Origin: Belnapia arida
GTDB lineage: Bacteria > Pseudomonadota > Alphaproteobacteria > Acetobacterales > Acetobacteraceae
Assembly: GCF_016773205.1 (NCBI RefSeq)
Contig: NZ_JAETWB010000004.1
Location: 186,001-250,000 of the forward strand
Length of the DNA: 64,000 nucleotides
Direction: 5' to 3'
The translations under genes and the position numbers were made by a program. Numbering within the stretch: the stretch's first letter is position 1; each line of letters starts with the position of its first letter. The notes under the pieces are model-generated. The model ran no database searches and had not been told where the DNA came from. It saw only the letters and a list, made by a program, of their open reading frames with translations. Below, piece by piece: positions 1 to 7,318 of the stretch.

Positions 1-704
1 GCTTGGCCGACATGCCCTTCGCCGCGGTGACGATGCGTCGCCTGCTGCGCGCCACCGGCGCCTCCCGCGTCGTCTTCTCGGCCAATGGTCTGCGCGAGGG
101 CTGGTATGCCCGCCTGCTGCCCGAGGCGGTGCGGCAGGGAGACCCGATGCTGGCCGCCGCCCGCGACCTTGCCGCCGCCTGGGGGCGCGACCCGGGGCTG
201 CCGCCAGCGCTGATCGCCTGGACCGACCCGATCCTCCCCGAGCAGGACCCGGCGGTGCGGGCGTTGCGCGAGGCGGCCTGCTGGGTTTCCGACATCGGCA
301 GCCACGACCATCCGGAATACCGTGCGGAGCAGGCCTTCCTCCGCATCCTCCGCCAGCATGGCGCCGGGCTCGACCACCATGCCCGCGCCTTCCTCGGCCT
401 CTGCGCCGCGCTGCGCTACGAGGCCGAGCCGAGCGCCCCCTTCCTCGGCCCGACGCGCGTGCTGCTCGACCTGCCGACCATCCGCCGGGCGGAGGCGCTC
501 GGCGCCGCGCTGCGCCTCGCCTATACGCTCTGCGGCGGCACGCCCGCGCTGCTGGCCGGCACGCGGCTGGAGCGCCAGGGCAGCCGCCTTGTCCTCCGAC
601 TCGCCGAGGGTACCGGCGTCTTCGCGGGCGAGAGCGTGCTGCGGCGCGTGGAGCAGCTCGGCGCCGTGCTTGGCCTGGAGGCGGTGGTCGAAGTCGAGGG
701 GTGA
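1..704 (+). CDS. Ppx/GppA family phosphatase, C-terminal part (gene enters from outside the window)
   Basis: The reading frame is open at the window edge, so only about the last 234 codons are visible. The stretch VVFSANGLREGWYARLLP matches the conserved end of the ASKHA-fold core of exopolyphosphatase/guanosine pentaphosphatase proteins. The remaining roughly 200 residues are helical and Leu/Ala/Arg-rich, like the C-terminal domain of bacterial Ppx. Family members remove terminal phosphate from polyphosphate or convert pppGpp to ppGpp in the cytoplasm. The ATP-binding and catalytic N-terminal motifs lie outside the window, so Ppx and GppA activity cannot be told apart. Confidence 0.8.
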   Translation, partial: LADMPFAAVTMRRLLRATGASRVVFSANGLREGWYARLLPEAVRQGDPMLAAARDLAAAWGRDPGLPPALIAWTDPILPEQDPAVRALREAACWVSDIGSHDHPEYRAEQAFLRILRQHGAGLDHHARAFLGLCAALRYEAEPSAPFLGPTRVLLDLPTIRRAEALGAALRLAYTLCGGTPALLAGTRLERQGSRLVLRLAEGTGVFAGESVLRRVEQLGAVLGLEAVVEVEG

Positions 705-774
705 GCGAAGTTTTCTTCCCGCGCCGCGCCATTCCATCGTCAACTCCTCCGCGGTCGAAATGGGGAGGACCAGG

Positions 775-1179
775 ATGCACCGGATCGCAGGCTTGGGCGC
801 CATGGTCGGGATGGCGATGATGGGCAGCGTCGCCCTGGCGCAGGATTCAGCGCGGCCGAACCTAGTCCTTCGCGAGGTGGTGGAGGGCATGCCCCGAGGC
901 GAGCGGCAGGAAGTCCAGGTCCTCACCGCCACCATCGCTCCGGGCCAGGCGACCGTGTTCCATACCCACCGCTTCCCGGTGACCGTCTATGTCCTGGAGG
1001 GCGCCTTCACACTGGAGATGGAAGGGCGCGAGCCTGTTACCGTCCAGGCCGGCGGTGCCCTGGTGGAGCCGCCGCATGTCCGCATGACCGGCTACAACCG
1101 GCGCGCCGACACGCCGGCGCGCGTCCTCATCGTCTACGTGTCCGATCCGGGAACACCCTTCCTCGACCCGGCCCACTGA
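775..1179 (+). CDS. secreted cupin-domain protein
   Basis: This is a 134-residue protein with an N-terminal signal peptide ending near VALAQ, followed by one small beta-barrel cupin domain. The metal-binding style motif FHTHRFPVTVYVLEG and a later Pro-Pro-His segment (LVEPPHVR) are typical of single-domain cupins. A GGGGAGGA ribosome-binding site lies five bases before the chosen ATG; an in-frame ATG 15 bases upstream has no such site. It is probably exported to the periplasm. The substrate is unknown, because cupins range from isomerases to sensors. It follows the phosphatase gene by about 70 bases and may be read from the same transcript. Confidence 0.75.
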   Translation: MHRIAGLGAMVGMAMMGSVALAQDSARPNLVLREVVEGMPRGERQEVQVLTATIAPGQATVFHTHRFPVTVYVLEGAFTLEMEGREPVTVQAGGALVEPPHVRMTGYNRRADTPARVLIVYVSDPGTPFLDPAH

Positions 1180-1222
1180 GGCCGGTGTCGATCGGGAGGC
1201 AAGGGCTTCCTGCCGGCCTGCC

Positions 1223-1531
1223 CTACCGCTGCGTGTTCTGGTTCAGCCCCGGCTGCATGCCTGCACTGCCTGTGCCCAGCCGTCCCTGCTCCTCGGGCCG
1301 CCCCACATCCGGCCGCAGCGAGCTGCGATCCGCCTCCAGCGGCAGCACCTGCGCCGGAGGCACCACGGCCTGCGGCTCCCTGGCCGCCTCGGCCTGATCG
1401 ACGGCGCGATCCCGCTGGGTCTCCTGGTTGAGCTGGCGCGAGGCGCGCTCAGCCGGCGTCTGGGCAAGCGCCGGTCCGGCGATCAGCGCGGCGGCGAGGA
1501 GGAGGAAGCGGGGGGCGGTTGCGTGCGGCAT
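1223..1531 (-). CDS. small secreted protein of unknown function
   Basis: A 102-residue protein if translation starts at the Met of MPHATAPRFLLLAAALIAG; an in-frame Met 14 codons upstream is the alternative. The N-terminus is a clear signal peptide ending at ALAQ. The mature part is short, Gln/Arg/Glu-rich in its first half and probably disordered, with no domain I recognise. It is convergent with the cupin gene and about 55 bases downstream of another small secreted protein on the same strand, so the two may be co-transcribed. Function cannot be inferred. Confidence 0.5.
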   Translation of the reverse strand: MPHATAPRFLLLAAALIAGPALAQTPAERASRQLNQETQRDRAVDQAEAAREPQAVVPPAQVLPLEADRSSLRPDVGRPEEQGRLGTGSAGMQPGLNQNTQR

Positions 1532-1586
1532 GCCGCAGATAGCGCCTGGGCTTCGGTGCGGTTCCGGGCCCATCCGCCGCCACGCG

Positions 1587-2012
1587 TCACATGCAGCCGT
1601 AGAGCCGCATGCAGGAGAAATAGCGCTGTTGGCATTGCCTCATGCAGCCCGCCCGGTCCGTCGGGGTGAAGGCCGGCGCGCTCGGGTTCGTGCTCCACAT
1701 GGGCGGGCAGGCGATCTGGCAGGAACTCTGCTGTGCGAGGCAGTTGCTGGCGAGCGGCTGGGCACAGCGCGGTGCCGCCTGGCCGTTGTCCGTCGGTGCG
1801 GCAGGCGCCCGCGGCGCCGCGGCGCTGCCCGTGTCGTCGCGCGGCAGCGGCGGCGGTTTCCCGCCGGGTTCGGCAGGAGCCATGCGGCCTCCCGTTGCCG
1901 GCGGCAGCGCATCCGGCTTGCCGAGTTGGGCCTGGGCCGCAGCCATGACGGGCATCGACAGGGCCAGCAGAAGGCGGATCACCCAAAGGCGCAAGCAGTC
2001 TTCTCCATTCAT
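1587..2012 (-). CDS. small cysteine-rich secreted protein of unknown function
   Basis: A 141-residue protein starting MNGEDCLRLWVIRLLLALS, with a signal sequence ending near VMAAAQ. A Pro/Ala-rich linker is followed by a C-terminal segment of about 55 residues holding seven or eight cysteines in patterns such as CLAQQSSCQIAC and CMRQCQQRYFSCMRLYGCM. Regular cysteine spacing in an exported protein suggests a disulfide-bonded helical mini-domain, but the family is not known to me. The reading frame stays open upstream, but that extension is Arg-rich and lacks a signal peptide. It overlaps nothing and precedes the other small secreted gene. Confidence 0.5.
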   Translation of the reverse strand: MNGEDCLRLWVIRLLLALSMPVMAAAQAQLGKPDALPPATGGRMAPAEPGGKPPPLPRDDTGSAAAPRAPAAPTDNGQAAPRCAQPLASNCLAQQSSCQIACPPMWSTNPSAPAFTPTDRAGCMRQCQQRYFSCMRLYGCM

Positions 2013-2070
2013 TCGACGATACAGGAACAACCCGGCCACTGCCCAATGGATGTGCCCGCGGCGTGAGCCT

Positions 2071-3033
2071 CTACCCCTTTGGCACCCACTCCGCCGGCGC
2101 CGCGCTGCCCGTCTGCCCGGTGATCCGCCCATAGGCCTCGACCCGCCGGTGGGCCGCGAAGTTGAAGATCGTCTGCCGCCCCAGCTCGCACATGCCGAGG
2201 TCGCAATCGGCGACGATCAGCTCGTCGCCCCAGCTCGTCGCCTGGGCCATGATCTCGCCCTGCGGGTTGACGATGATGGAATGGCCGAAGAGCTCATGCC
2301 CGTCCTCGTCCCCTGCCTTGGCGACGCCCGCGGCGAAGCAGGCATTCTGGTAGCACCCCGCCTGGATGGAGAGATGGCTGTGGAAGACGCGCAGGTGATG
2401 CGCCTCGAAGCCGCGGTTCTCCATGTTGAGGCTCGGCGTGTTGTAGCCGAGCATGACCAGCTCGACCTGCTGCAGGCCGAGCACCCGCCAGGCCTCCGGC
2501 CAGCGCCGGTCGTTGCAGATCATCATGCCGATATTGACCTGCGCCTCGCCGACCGGCGCCCGCACCACCGGGAAGCCGAGGTCGCCCACCTCGAAGTAGC
2601 GCTTCTCCAGGTGCTGCACCGTCCGCGTCGGGTCGTACTCGGCATGCCCTGGCAGGTGGACTTTGCGGTATTTCAGCACCACCTCGCCCGAGGGATGCAC
2701 ATAAACGGCGGTGTTGAAACGCCGCCCCTCCGGCGTCCGCTCGGCATAGCCGAGATGAAAACCGATATTGAACTTCCGCGCCGCCTCGAAGAGCGGGGCG
2801 GTGGCGTTGGAGGGCAGGGCCGTCTCGTACCAATGGTCGGCCTCCGCCAGGTGCTCATGGTACCAGCGCGGGAAGAAGGTGGTGAGCGCGAGCTCGGGGA
2901 AGACCACCACCTCCGCCCCGCGCCGGTGCGCCGTCTCCATCAGCCGAACCATGCGCCCGACCGCGACATCGCGCCCCTCGGCCTTCTGGATGGGCCCCAG
3001 CTGGGCGGCGGCGAGGACGAGGCGTCGGGACAT
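2071..3033 (-). CDS. N-carbamoyl-D-amino-acid hydrolase (nitrilase superfamily)
   Basis: A 320-residue cytoplasmic hydrolase that would cleave N-carbamoyl-D-amino acids to the free D-amino acid, CO2 and ammonia. The Glu-Lys-Cys triad is visible at about E47 (FPELALTTFFPRW), K124 (KYRKVHLPGH) and C173 (ICNDRRWPEAWR). These segments, and FNFAAHR near the end, closely match the Agrobacterium D-carbamoylase as I remember it. Length is about 15 residues above that enzyme. The ATG was chosen because a GGAG lies nine bases upstream; a TTG two codons earlier is possible. It could work with a hydantoinase-type cyclic amidase, and one candidate amidohydrolase lies about 4 kb away. Confidence 0.88.
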   Translation of the reverse strand: MSRRLVLAAAQLGPIQKAEGRDVAVGRMVRLMETAHRRGAEVVVFPELALTTFFPRWYHEHLAEADHWYETALPSNATAPLFEAARKFNIGFHLGYAERTPEGRRFNTAVYVHPSGEVVLKYRKVHLPGHAEYDPTRTVQHLEKRYFEVGDLGFPVVRAPVGEAQVNIGMMICNDRRWPEAWRVLGLQQVELVMLGYNTPSLNMENRGFEAHHLRVFHSHLSIQAGCYQNACFAAGVAKAGDEDGHELFGHSIIVNPQGEIMAQATSWGDELIVADCDLGMCELGRQTIFNFAAHRRVEAYGRITGQTGSAAPAEWVPKG

Positions 3034-3049
3034 GGGCAAGGCTCCGCGG

Positions 3050-3673
3050 TCAGAGTGTGCTGCCGCCCCCGCCGCGCGGCCCGCCGATGGTCGGCACCAC
3101 GGTCGCGTCGAGGGTGACGGCGTAGGGTAGCATCAACGGATCGGCCCCGGAGCCGATCGGTTTGAAATCCAGATAGCCGCTGTAGGATTTCCAGGCGGCC
3201 GGGCTTTCGCTGACGATCTGGTCGTAGAGGTTGTTCGGCGTGTCGATGCCGTCCACCTCATGGGTGGAGATCAGCCCCGCCGCGTAGCAGGCGCGCGAGG
3301 CATGGGTGGAGCAGTTGTTGCCGGCGATGGTGAAGCCGTCCGTCTTGGCGCGCATGGAGAGCCAGGCATCGCGGAAGGCCTCCGCCCGGCGCCTGCCCAC
3401 ATCGAGCACCAGCATGGTGGAGATGCAGGGCTCCGTGCGGGCATTCGCCAGCGTCACGTAATGCCGGCGCTGGGTGAGATAGGTGGCGTAGGAGAAGACG
3501 ATGCCTTTGCCGCCCACCGCATCGGTGCCGAAATACCCGACCGGTGCGCCGCCCGGCAGGATGCAGTCGCTATGGCCGCCATCCGGCGGGCCTTCGGTGT
3601 GGGAGGGCTTGAAGCGGACGATATAGGCAATGGTCGTCTCGCCGTTGATGCGCAGGGTGATCGGGGAGGGCAT
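3050..3673 (-). CDS. putative papain-like cysteine hydrolase, unknown family
   Basis: A 207-residue protein starting MPSPITLRINGE. Two segments suggest a permuted papain/NlpC-like fold: GGHSDCILPGGAPVGYFG near residue 35, supplying a His, and GNNCSTHASRACYAAGL near residue 120, supplying a Cys, followed by DTPNNLYDQI. The order His before Cys is that of the permuted LRAT/NlpC group. No signal peptide is visible, and the tail is Gly-rich (GGPRGGGG). It ends 16 bases before the start of the carbamoylase gene and is divergent from the unknown gene to its right. The frame remains open upstream of the chosen ATG but overlaps that gene, so I did not extend it. The function assignment is inference. 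Confidence 0.55.
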   Translation of the reverse strand: MPSPITLRINGETTIAYIVRFKPSHTEGPPDGGHSDCILPGGAPVGYFGTDAVGGKGIVFSYATYLTQRRHYVTLANARTEPCISTMLVLDVGRRRAEAFRDAWLSMRAKTDGFTIAGNNCSTHASRACYAAGLISTHEVDGIDTPNNLYDQIVSESPAAWKSYSGYLDFKPIGSGADPLMLPYAVTLDATVVPTIGGPRGGGGSTL

Positions 3674-3681
3674 GATCGGCC

Positions 3682-3713
3682 TTCTGTAACTGGCCGCTGC
3701 GGTATCGCACCGA
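3682..3713 (+). repeat. left copy of a 32-bp direct repeat
   Basis: This copy matches bases 4572-4603 in the same orientation at 30 of 32 positions, differing at 3702 and 3709. It lies just upstream of the putative cysteine hydrolase start codon, and the second copy lies beyond the divergent gene. The shared core begins TTCTGTAACTGGCCGCTGCG. The repeat bounds a segment of lower G+C. It may be a duplicated regulatory sequence or a trace of an insertion; I cannot tell which. Confidence 0.75.
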
Positions 3714-3886
3714 ACTTGTTGTGACATCAACGATAGGTTGCCGTAAGGAAGTTCACATTCGTGCAGAAACAAGCAGGCCCCCCCGCCGCGCCGCAAGTGA
3801 AGGCGAAGCGGGACCGGCTGGTTCGCCGGGCGGAAACTGGCTAATCGGGCTTGAAATACCCCCGGATGACCGCACGGAGCAGGATC

Positions 3887-4450
3887 ATGGCCAATCCGTT
3901 GAACTTGCCGGAAGAGATCGATTTCTGGTCGATCTTCAACCGCCGGAACGTCCACGCCAATGACCGCAACGGCCAGTTCATGGCGAAGCAGGACGAGGAG
4001 AAGTACGCCCGCGGCATCCACGTCATCAACGACACCTATGCCAACCTCTACCGCTCCCTCTCGCTGCCCCGCTCCGACCTCCGGCGCTCCGTCCATGCCC
4101 TGAAGCGCAGCTTTCTGATTCATAAGGGCTTCACGAAGCTCGCGGAGGCACCCATGCAATTCTGGTGCGTCACCTTCGATCTCTACAACCGCGGCTCGCC
4201 GAACGACCCAAACGGGCCGCGCCGCCTCATCGCTATCCTGAAAAACTGGCCGGGCGCGCAGTCCCCCACCGGCAAGACCATCCACAGCTCGGATGGCGGC
4301 TATTTTGCCCACCTGATCTACAGCAACAACCACTACGGCGATCAGACGGGCAGGACGCCGAGCTTCGCCTATGTGAAGAACTGGCCGCTGAAGGACGCTC
4401 CCGCAGGCGCCTATTCGACCCTCGGGAGCGTCGCCGCGACCTTCGGTTGA
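3887..4450 (+). CDS. hypothetical protein, aromatic-rich, unknown family
   Basis: A 187-residue protein starting MANPLNLPEEIDFWSIFNRR; an in-frame Met 12 codons upstream is the alternative. It has no signal peptide or membrane segment. It carries repeated Asn/Trp/Tyr motifs (AILKNWPG, YVKNWPLK, HLIYSNNHYGD), which suggest a compact beta-rich globular protein. Codon use is less GC-biased than in the flanking genes: one 60-base stretch inside it has 35 G or C, against 42 in a stretch of the neighbouring receptor gene. It is divergent from the putative cysteine hydrolase and enclosed by the same direct repeats, so the pair may be functionally linked. No function is proposed. Confidence 0.6.
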   Translation: MANPLNLPEEIDFWSIFNRRNVHANDRNGQFMAKQDEEKYARGIHVINDTYANLYRSLSLPRSDLRRSVHALKRSFLIHKGFTKLAEAPMQFWCVTFDLYNRGSPNDPNGPRRLIAILKNWPGAQSPTGKTIHSSDGGYFAHLIYSNNHYGDQTGRTPSFAYVKNWPLKDAPAGAYSTLGSVAATFG

Positions 4451-4537
4451 GCATGTCTTGGTGACAAGCCGGGGCGCGTCGGACAGAGCGCAGGGCAGGA
4501 GGAACCTGCCCATGCTCACACGCCCTGGCGTCCGCGG

Positions 4538-4564
4538 CATCGCCGGCGGGCCGAAGCTGAAGGC
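4538..4564 (+). repeat. 27-bp fragment identical to part of a nearby Bug receptor gene
   Basis: These 27 bases are identical to 6410-6436, inside the Bug receptor gene, where they encode the peptide IAGGPKLKA. Weaker similarity extends about 12 bases upstream. There is no intact gene around this copy. It therefore looks like a leftover of a receptor gene or a short duplicated or converted segment. It lies eight bases before the right copy of the 32-bp direct repeat. Confidence 0.6.
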
Positions 4565-4571
4565 ACGCGCT

Positions 4572-4603
4572 TTCTGTAACTGGCCGCTGCGCTATCGCGC
4601 CGA
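4572..4603 (+). repeat. right copy of the 32-bp direct repeat
   Basis: Matches 3682-3713 in the same orientation at 30 of 32 positions. It follows the 27-bp receptor-gene fragment and lies between the aromatic-rich unknown gene and the end of the convergent solute-binding-protein gene. A 7-bp stem-loop (GGGCAGG / CCTGCCC) lies about 60 bases upstream of this copy, just after the unknown gene, but has no T-run. Confidence 0.75.
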
Positions 4604-4659
4604 TACTGCGATATCGGCGTGTGTACAAAGTCGAACTTCTTTTGCTGAGCAGCGCCCCA

Positions 4660-5889
4660 TCAGGCCCTGATCAGCGGGCAGCCGCCCTCGCCGATCGGCC
4701 GGAAGGCGTCATCACCCGCCGTCGTCTGCAGCAGCTTGTAGTAGTCGAAGGGCCCGCGGCTCTCCTCCGGCTTCTTGACCTCGAAGAGGTAGGCGGGATG
4801 CAGCTTGCGGCCATCGGCGCGGATGGTCCCGGGGCCGAAGCAGTCGTCGTCGCAGGGCATCGCCTTCATCCGCGCCACGACCTCGGCGCCATTCGCCTTG
4901 GCCGCCGGCACGCCCATGTCGACCGCCGCCTTCAGGTAATGCAGCACCGCCGCATAGCCGCCCGCATGATTCATGCAAAGCGCGTTGGTGCCGATATTCG
5001 GCCGCACGCGCGCCGAGAAGGCCCGGGTCCGGTCGTTCAGGTCCCAGTAGAAGGTCTCGGTGCAGATCAGCCCCTGCGCCGTGGTGAGGCCGAGCGCATG
5101 CACGTCCGGCAGGAACATCAGCAGCGAGGCCAGCTTGATGCCGCGCCGCGCCAGGCCGAACTCGGAGGCCTGCTTGATGCAGTTGATGGTGTCGGAGCCG
5201 GCATTGGCCAGGCCGATCACCTTCGGCTTCGCTGCCATCGCCTGCACCAGGAAGGAGCTGAAATCCGAGGTGCCGGGGAAGGGGGTGCGGGCCGAGCCGA
5301 TGATGCTGCCCCCGGCGGCCTTGATGAAGGTCCCGGTATCCCGCTCCAGCGCATGGCCGAAGGCGTAGTCGGCGGTGATGAAGTACCAGCTGTCCCCGCC
5401 CGCCCGTACCGTGGCGCCGCCGGTCGACTTCGCCAGCATCCAGGTGTCGTAGGTCCAGTGGACGGTGTTCGGCGTGCATCTCGGCCCGGTGAGGTCCGAG
5501 GTGGCGGAGGAGGTGTTGAGGAAGACCTTGTTCTTCTCCCGCACCACCTCGTTGACCGCCAGCGCCACCGAGGAGGCGCCGCCATCCACCACGACATCGA
5601 CGCCGTCGCGGTCGAACCACTGCCGGGTGACGTTGGAGCCGACATCGGCGCGGTTCTGGTTGTCGGCGAAGACCACCTCGATGTTGAAGCCGCGATTGCC
5701 GAACTCGGCCACGGCCTGGCGGATGCAGGCCAGCTCCGTGGGCCCGGTCACGTCGCGGTAGGTGCCGGAGAAGTCGCAGAGCAGCGCGATGCGGATGGTG
5801 TTGGCCGCCTGCGCGCGGGCGCTGCGCCAGGGCAGGCCGCCGGAAAGCGCGGCGCCCGCGCCCAGCAGGGCGCGTCGAGACATGTCCAT
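4660..5889 (-). CDS. branched-chain-amino-acid-type ABC transporter substrate-binding protein
   Basis: A 409-residue periplasmic binding protein. The N-terminus MDMSRRALLGAGAALSG is twin-arginine-like, with a signal ending near SARAQA. The mature protein starts with IRIALLCDFSGTYRDVTG, the usual first strand of the LivK/peripla_BP_6 fold, and continues with FADNQNRADVG and WYFITADYAFGHALE. The family feeds HAAT-type ABC transporters for amino acids, amides or aromatic acids. No permease or ATPase genes of that type are adjacent, so it is an orphan receptor here and its ligand is unknown. It is divergent from a Bug receptor gene across 137 bases, which may hold promoters for both. Confidence 0.85.
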   Translation of the reverse strand: MDMSRRALLGAGAALSGGLPWRSARAQAANTIRIALLCDFSGTYRDVTGPTELACIRQAVAEFGNRGFNIEVVFADNQNRADVGSNVTRQWFDRDGVDVVVDGGASSVALAVNEVVREKNKVFLNTSSATSDLTGPRCTPNTVHWTYDTWMLAKSTGGATVRAGGDSWYFITADYAFGHALERDTGTFIKAAGGSIIGSARTPFPGTSDFSSFLVQAMAAKPKVIGLANAGSDTINCIKQASEFGLARRGIKLASLLMFLPDVHALGLTTAQGLICTETFYWDLNDRTRAFSARVRPNIGTNALCMNHAGGYAAVLHYLKAAVDMGVPAAKANGAEVVARMKAMPCDDDCFGPGTIRADGRKLHPAYLFEVKKPEESRGPFDYYKLLQTTAGDDAFRPIGEGGCPLIRA

Positions 5890-6026
5890 CGTCGGTGTCC
5901 TCCCTTGCGGCTTATGGCGCCGCCTGCACCGGAGGCTACACCGTTTCGCTTTCCGCCTGCCAGTGCATAAGCCCCGATGACAGGGGCTGCCGCATGCGGC
6001 ATGTCACCTGGCCAAGGAGGAAAACC

Positions 6027-7004
6027 ATGCCCTTCACCCGCCGTGCCGCGCTCGCCCTCGCCGCCGCCCCGCTCGCCAACCCTGGCCTCGCGCAATCCGT
6101 CAGCGACTTCCCCAACCGCCCGCTGCGGATGGTGATTCCCTTTCCGCCCGGCGGCGGCAGCGACATCCTCGGCCGGCTGCTGGCCCAGCGCATCGGCGAC
6201 GTCATCGGCCAGCCGGTGGTGCCGGAGAACCGGTCGGGCGCCGGCGGCAACATCGGCACGGATGCCGTCGCCAAGGCCCCGCCCGATGGCTACACGCTGG
6301 TCACGGTGTTCAACACCATCGTGGTGAACCAGTTCATCTTCCGCACCATGCCCTTCGACCTGAAGCGGGACCTGGCGCCGGTCGCCCGCGTGGCGCTGGC
6401 GCCGACCGTCATCGCCGGCGGGCCGAAGCTGAAGGCCAAGGATCTGGCGGAGGTCGTCGCCATCACCCGCGCCCAGCCCGGCCTGCTGAACCACGGCACG
6501 CCCGGCCTCGGCACCATCACCCATGTCTCGGCCGAGCTGATGGACAGCATGTCCGGCGGCAAGCTGACGCATGTCCACTACCGCGGCACCGGCCCGGCCG
6601 TGACGGCCTGCGTCGCCGGCGAGGTGGAGCTGGTCTCCGCCCCCTGGTCCGCCGTGGAGCAGCTGGTGAAGGGCGGCCAGCTCCGCGCCCTCGGCAACCT
6701 CGCCGCCCAGGACAGCCCGCTGATGCCGGGCGTCCCGACCGTCGCGGAGGCGGCCAGCCTGCCCGGCTATGCGGTCGACAACTGGGGCGCCGTGCTCGCC
6801 CCCGCCGGCATCCCGCCCGCCATCCTCGCCCGCATTGCCGAGGCCGTCCGCATGGCCGTGGACACGCCCGAAGGCCGCGCGGCCATGGCCGCCCGCGGCA
6901 TCGAATCCGCCTGGGCCGATGGCGGCACCCTCGCCCGCATCATTGAGGAGGAGGGCGCCCGCTGGGAGCCGGTGATCCGCCGCGCCGATATCCGCGTCGA
7001 ATAG
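6027..7004 (+). CDS. Bug family tripartite tricarboxylate transporter substrate-binding protein
   Basis: A 325-residue periplasmic receptor. The leader MPFTRRAALALAAAPLANPG resembles a Tat signal and ends at LAQ. The mature start PNRPLRMVIPFPPGGGSDIL and the segments VVPENRSGAGGNIGTDAVAK and ADGYT-like PPDGYTLV are hallmarks of Bug/TctC proteins, which bind small carboxylates. The ATG is preceded by AAGGAGG at six bases, so the longer open frame upstream was not used. No TctA or TctB membrane genes are adjacent. A 27-bp piece of this gene is found again at 4538-4564. Confidence 0.88.
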   Translation: MPFTRRAALALAAAPLANPGLAQSVSDFPNRPLRMVIPFPPGGGSDILGRLLAQRIGDVIGQPVVPENRSGAGGNIGTDAVAKAPPDGYTLVTVFNTIVVNQFIFRTMPFDLKRDLAPVARVALAPTVIAGGPKLKAKDLAEVVAITRAQPGLLNHGTPGLGTITHVSAELMDSMSGGKLTHVHYRGTGPAVTACVAGEVELVSAPWSAVEQLVKGGQLRALGNLAAQDSPLMPGVPTVAEAASLPGYAVDNWGAVLAPAGIPPAILARIAEAVRMAVDTPEGRAAMAARGIESAWADGGTLARIIEEEGARWEPVIRRADIRVE

Positions 7005-7066
7005 CCGGCCCGGCTGCATCCACCCGCCTCCCCCGGACGTAACGCCGCCGGGAGGCGCGGGGAGCG

Positions 7067-7318
7067 ATGCCGGAGGACAAGGACGAACGGGGCAGGACGG
7101 CATATGCCCGTCAGCAGATGGCCGACTCCCTCGGCCTGCTGATCCTGGCCGCCGACGCGCTCGGCTTGCCGAGGACCAAGGCGGCGCTGGCCCATGCCCT
7201 GCGCCGCCTCGACCAGGAGATGGCTCTCAGCCCTCCCCCAGATACGTCTCCCGGTGCTGCCGCTTCACGAAGCGCCCCTGGCCCGGCCGCGCCAGCACAG
7301 TCTCGCCGTCCCAGATGA
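7067..7318 (+). CDS. short hypothetical protein
   Basis: An 83-residue protein, MPEDKDERGRTAYARQQMADS at the start, with a GGGGAG ribosome-binding site eight bases before the ATG. The first 55 residues could form two amphipathic helices (SLGLLILAADALGLPRTKAALAHALRRLD); the rest is Pro/Ser/Arg-rich and low in complexity. The last 92 bases overlap the end of the convergent amidohydrolase gene, and the low-complexity tail falls in that overlap. It may therefore be a short real gene with a run-on end. No family is recognised. Confidence 0.4.
   Translation: MPEDKDERGRTAYARQQMADSLGLLILAADALGLPRTKAALAHALRRLDQEMALSPPPDTSPGAAASRSAPGPAAPAQSRRPR

Noticed and set aside
3674-4540. Upstream extension of the putative cysteine-hydrolase frame
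   Set aside because: The extension adds 289 residues without a recognisable domain and runs antisense through the aromatic-rich gene. The ATG at 3673 gives a compact protein.
4621-5970. 449-codon plus-strand frame opposite the LivK-type receptor gene
   Set aside because: The minus strand encodes a complete binding protein with signal peptide. The opposite frame is Arg/Gly/His-rich without any motif.
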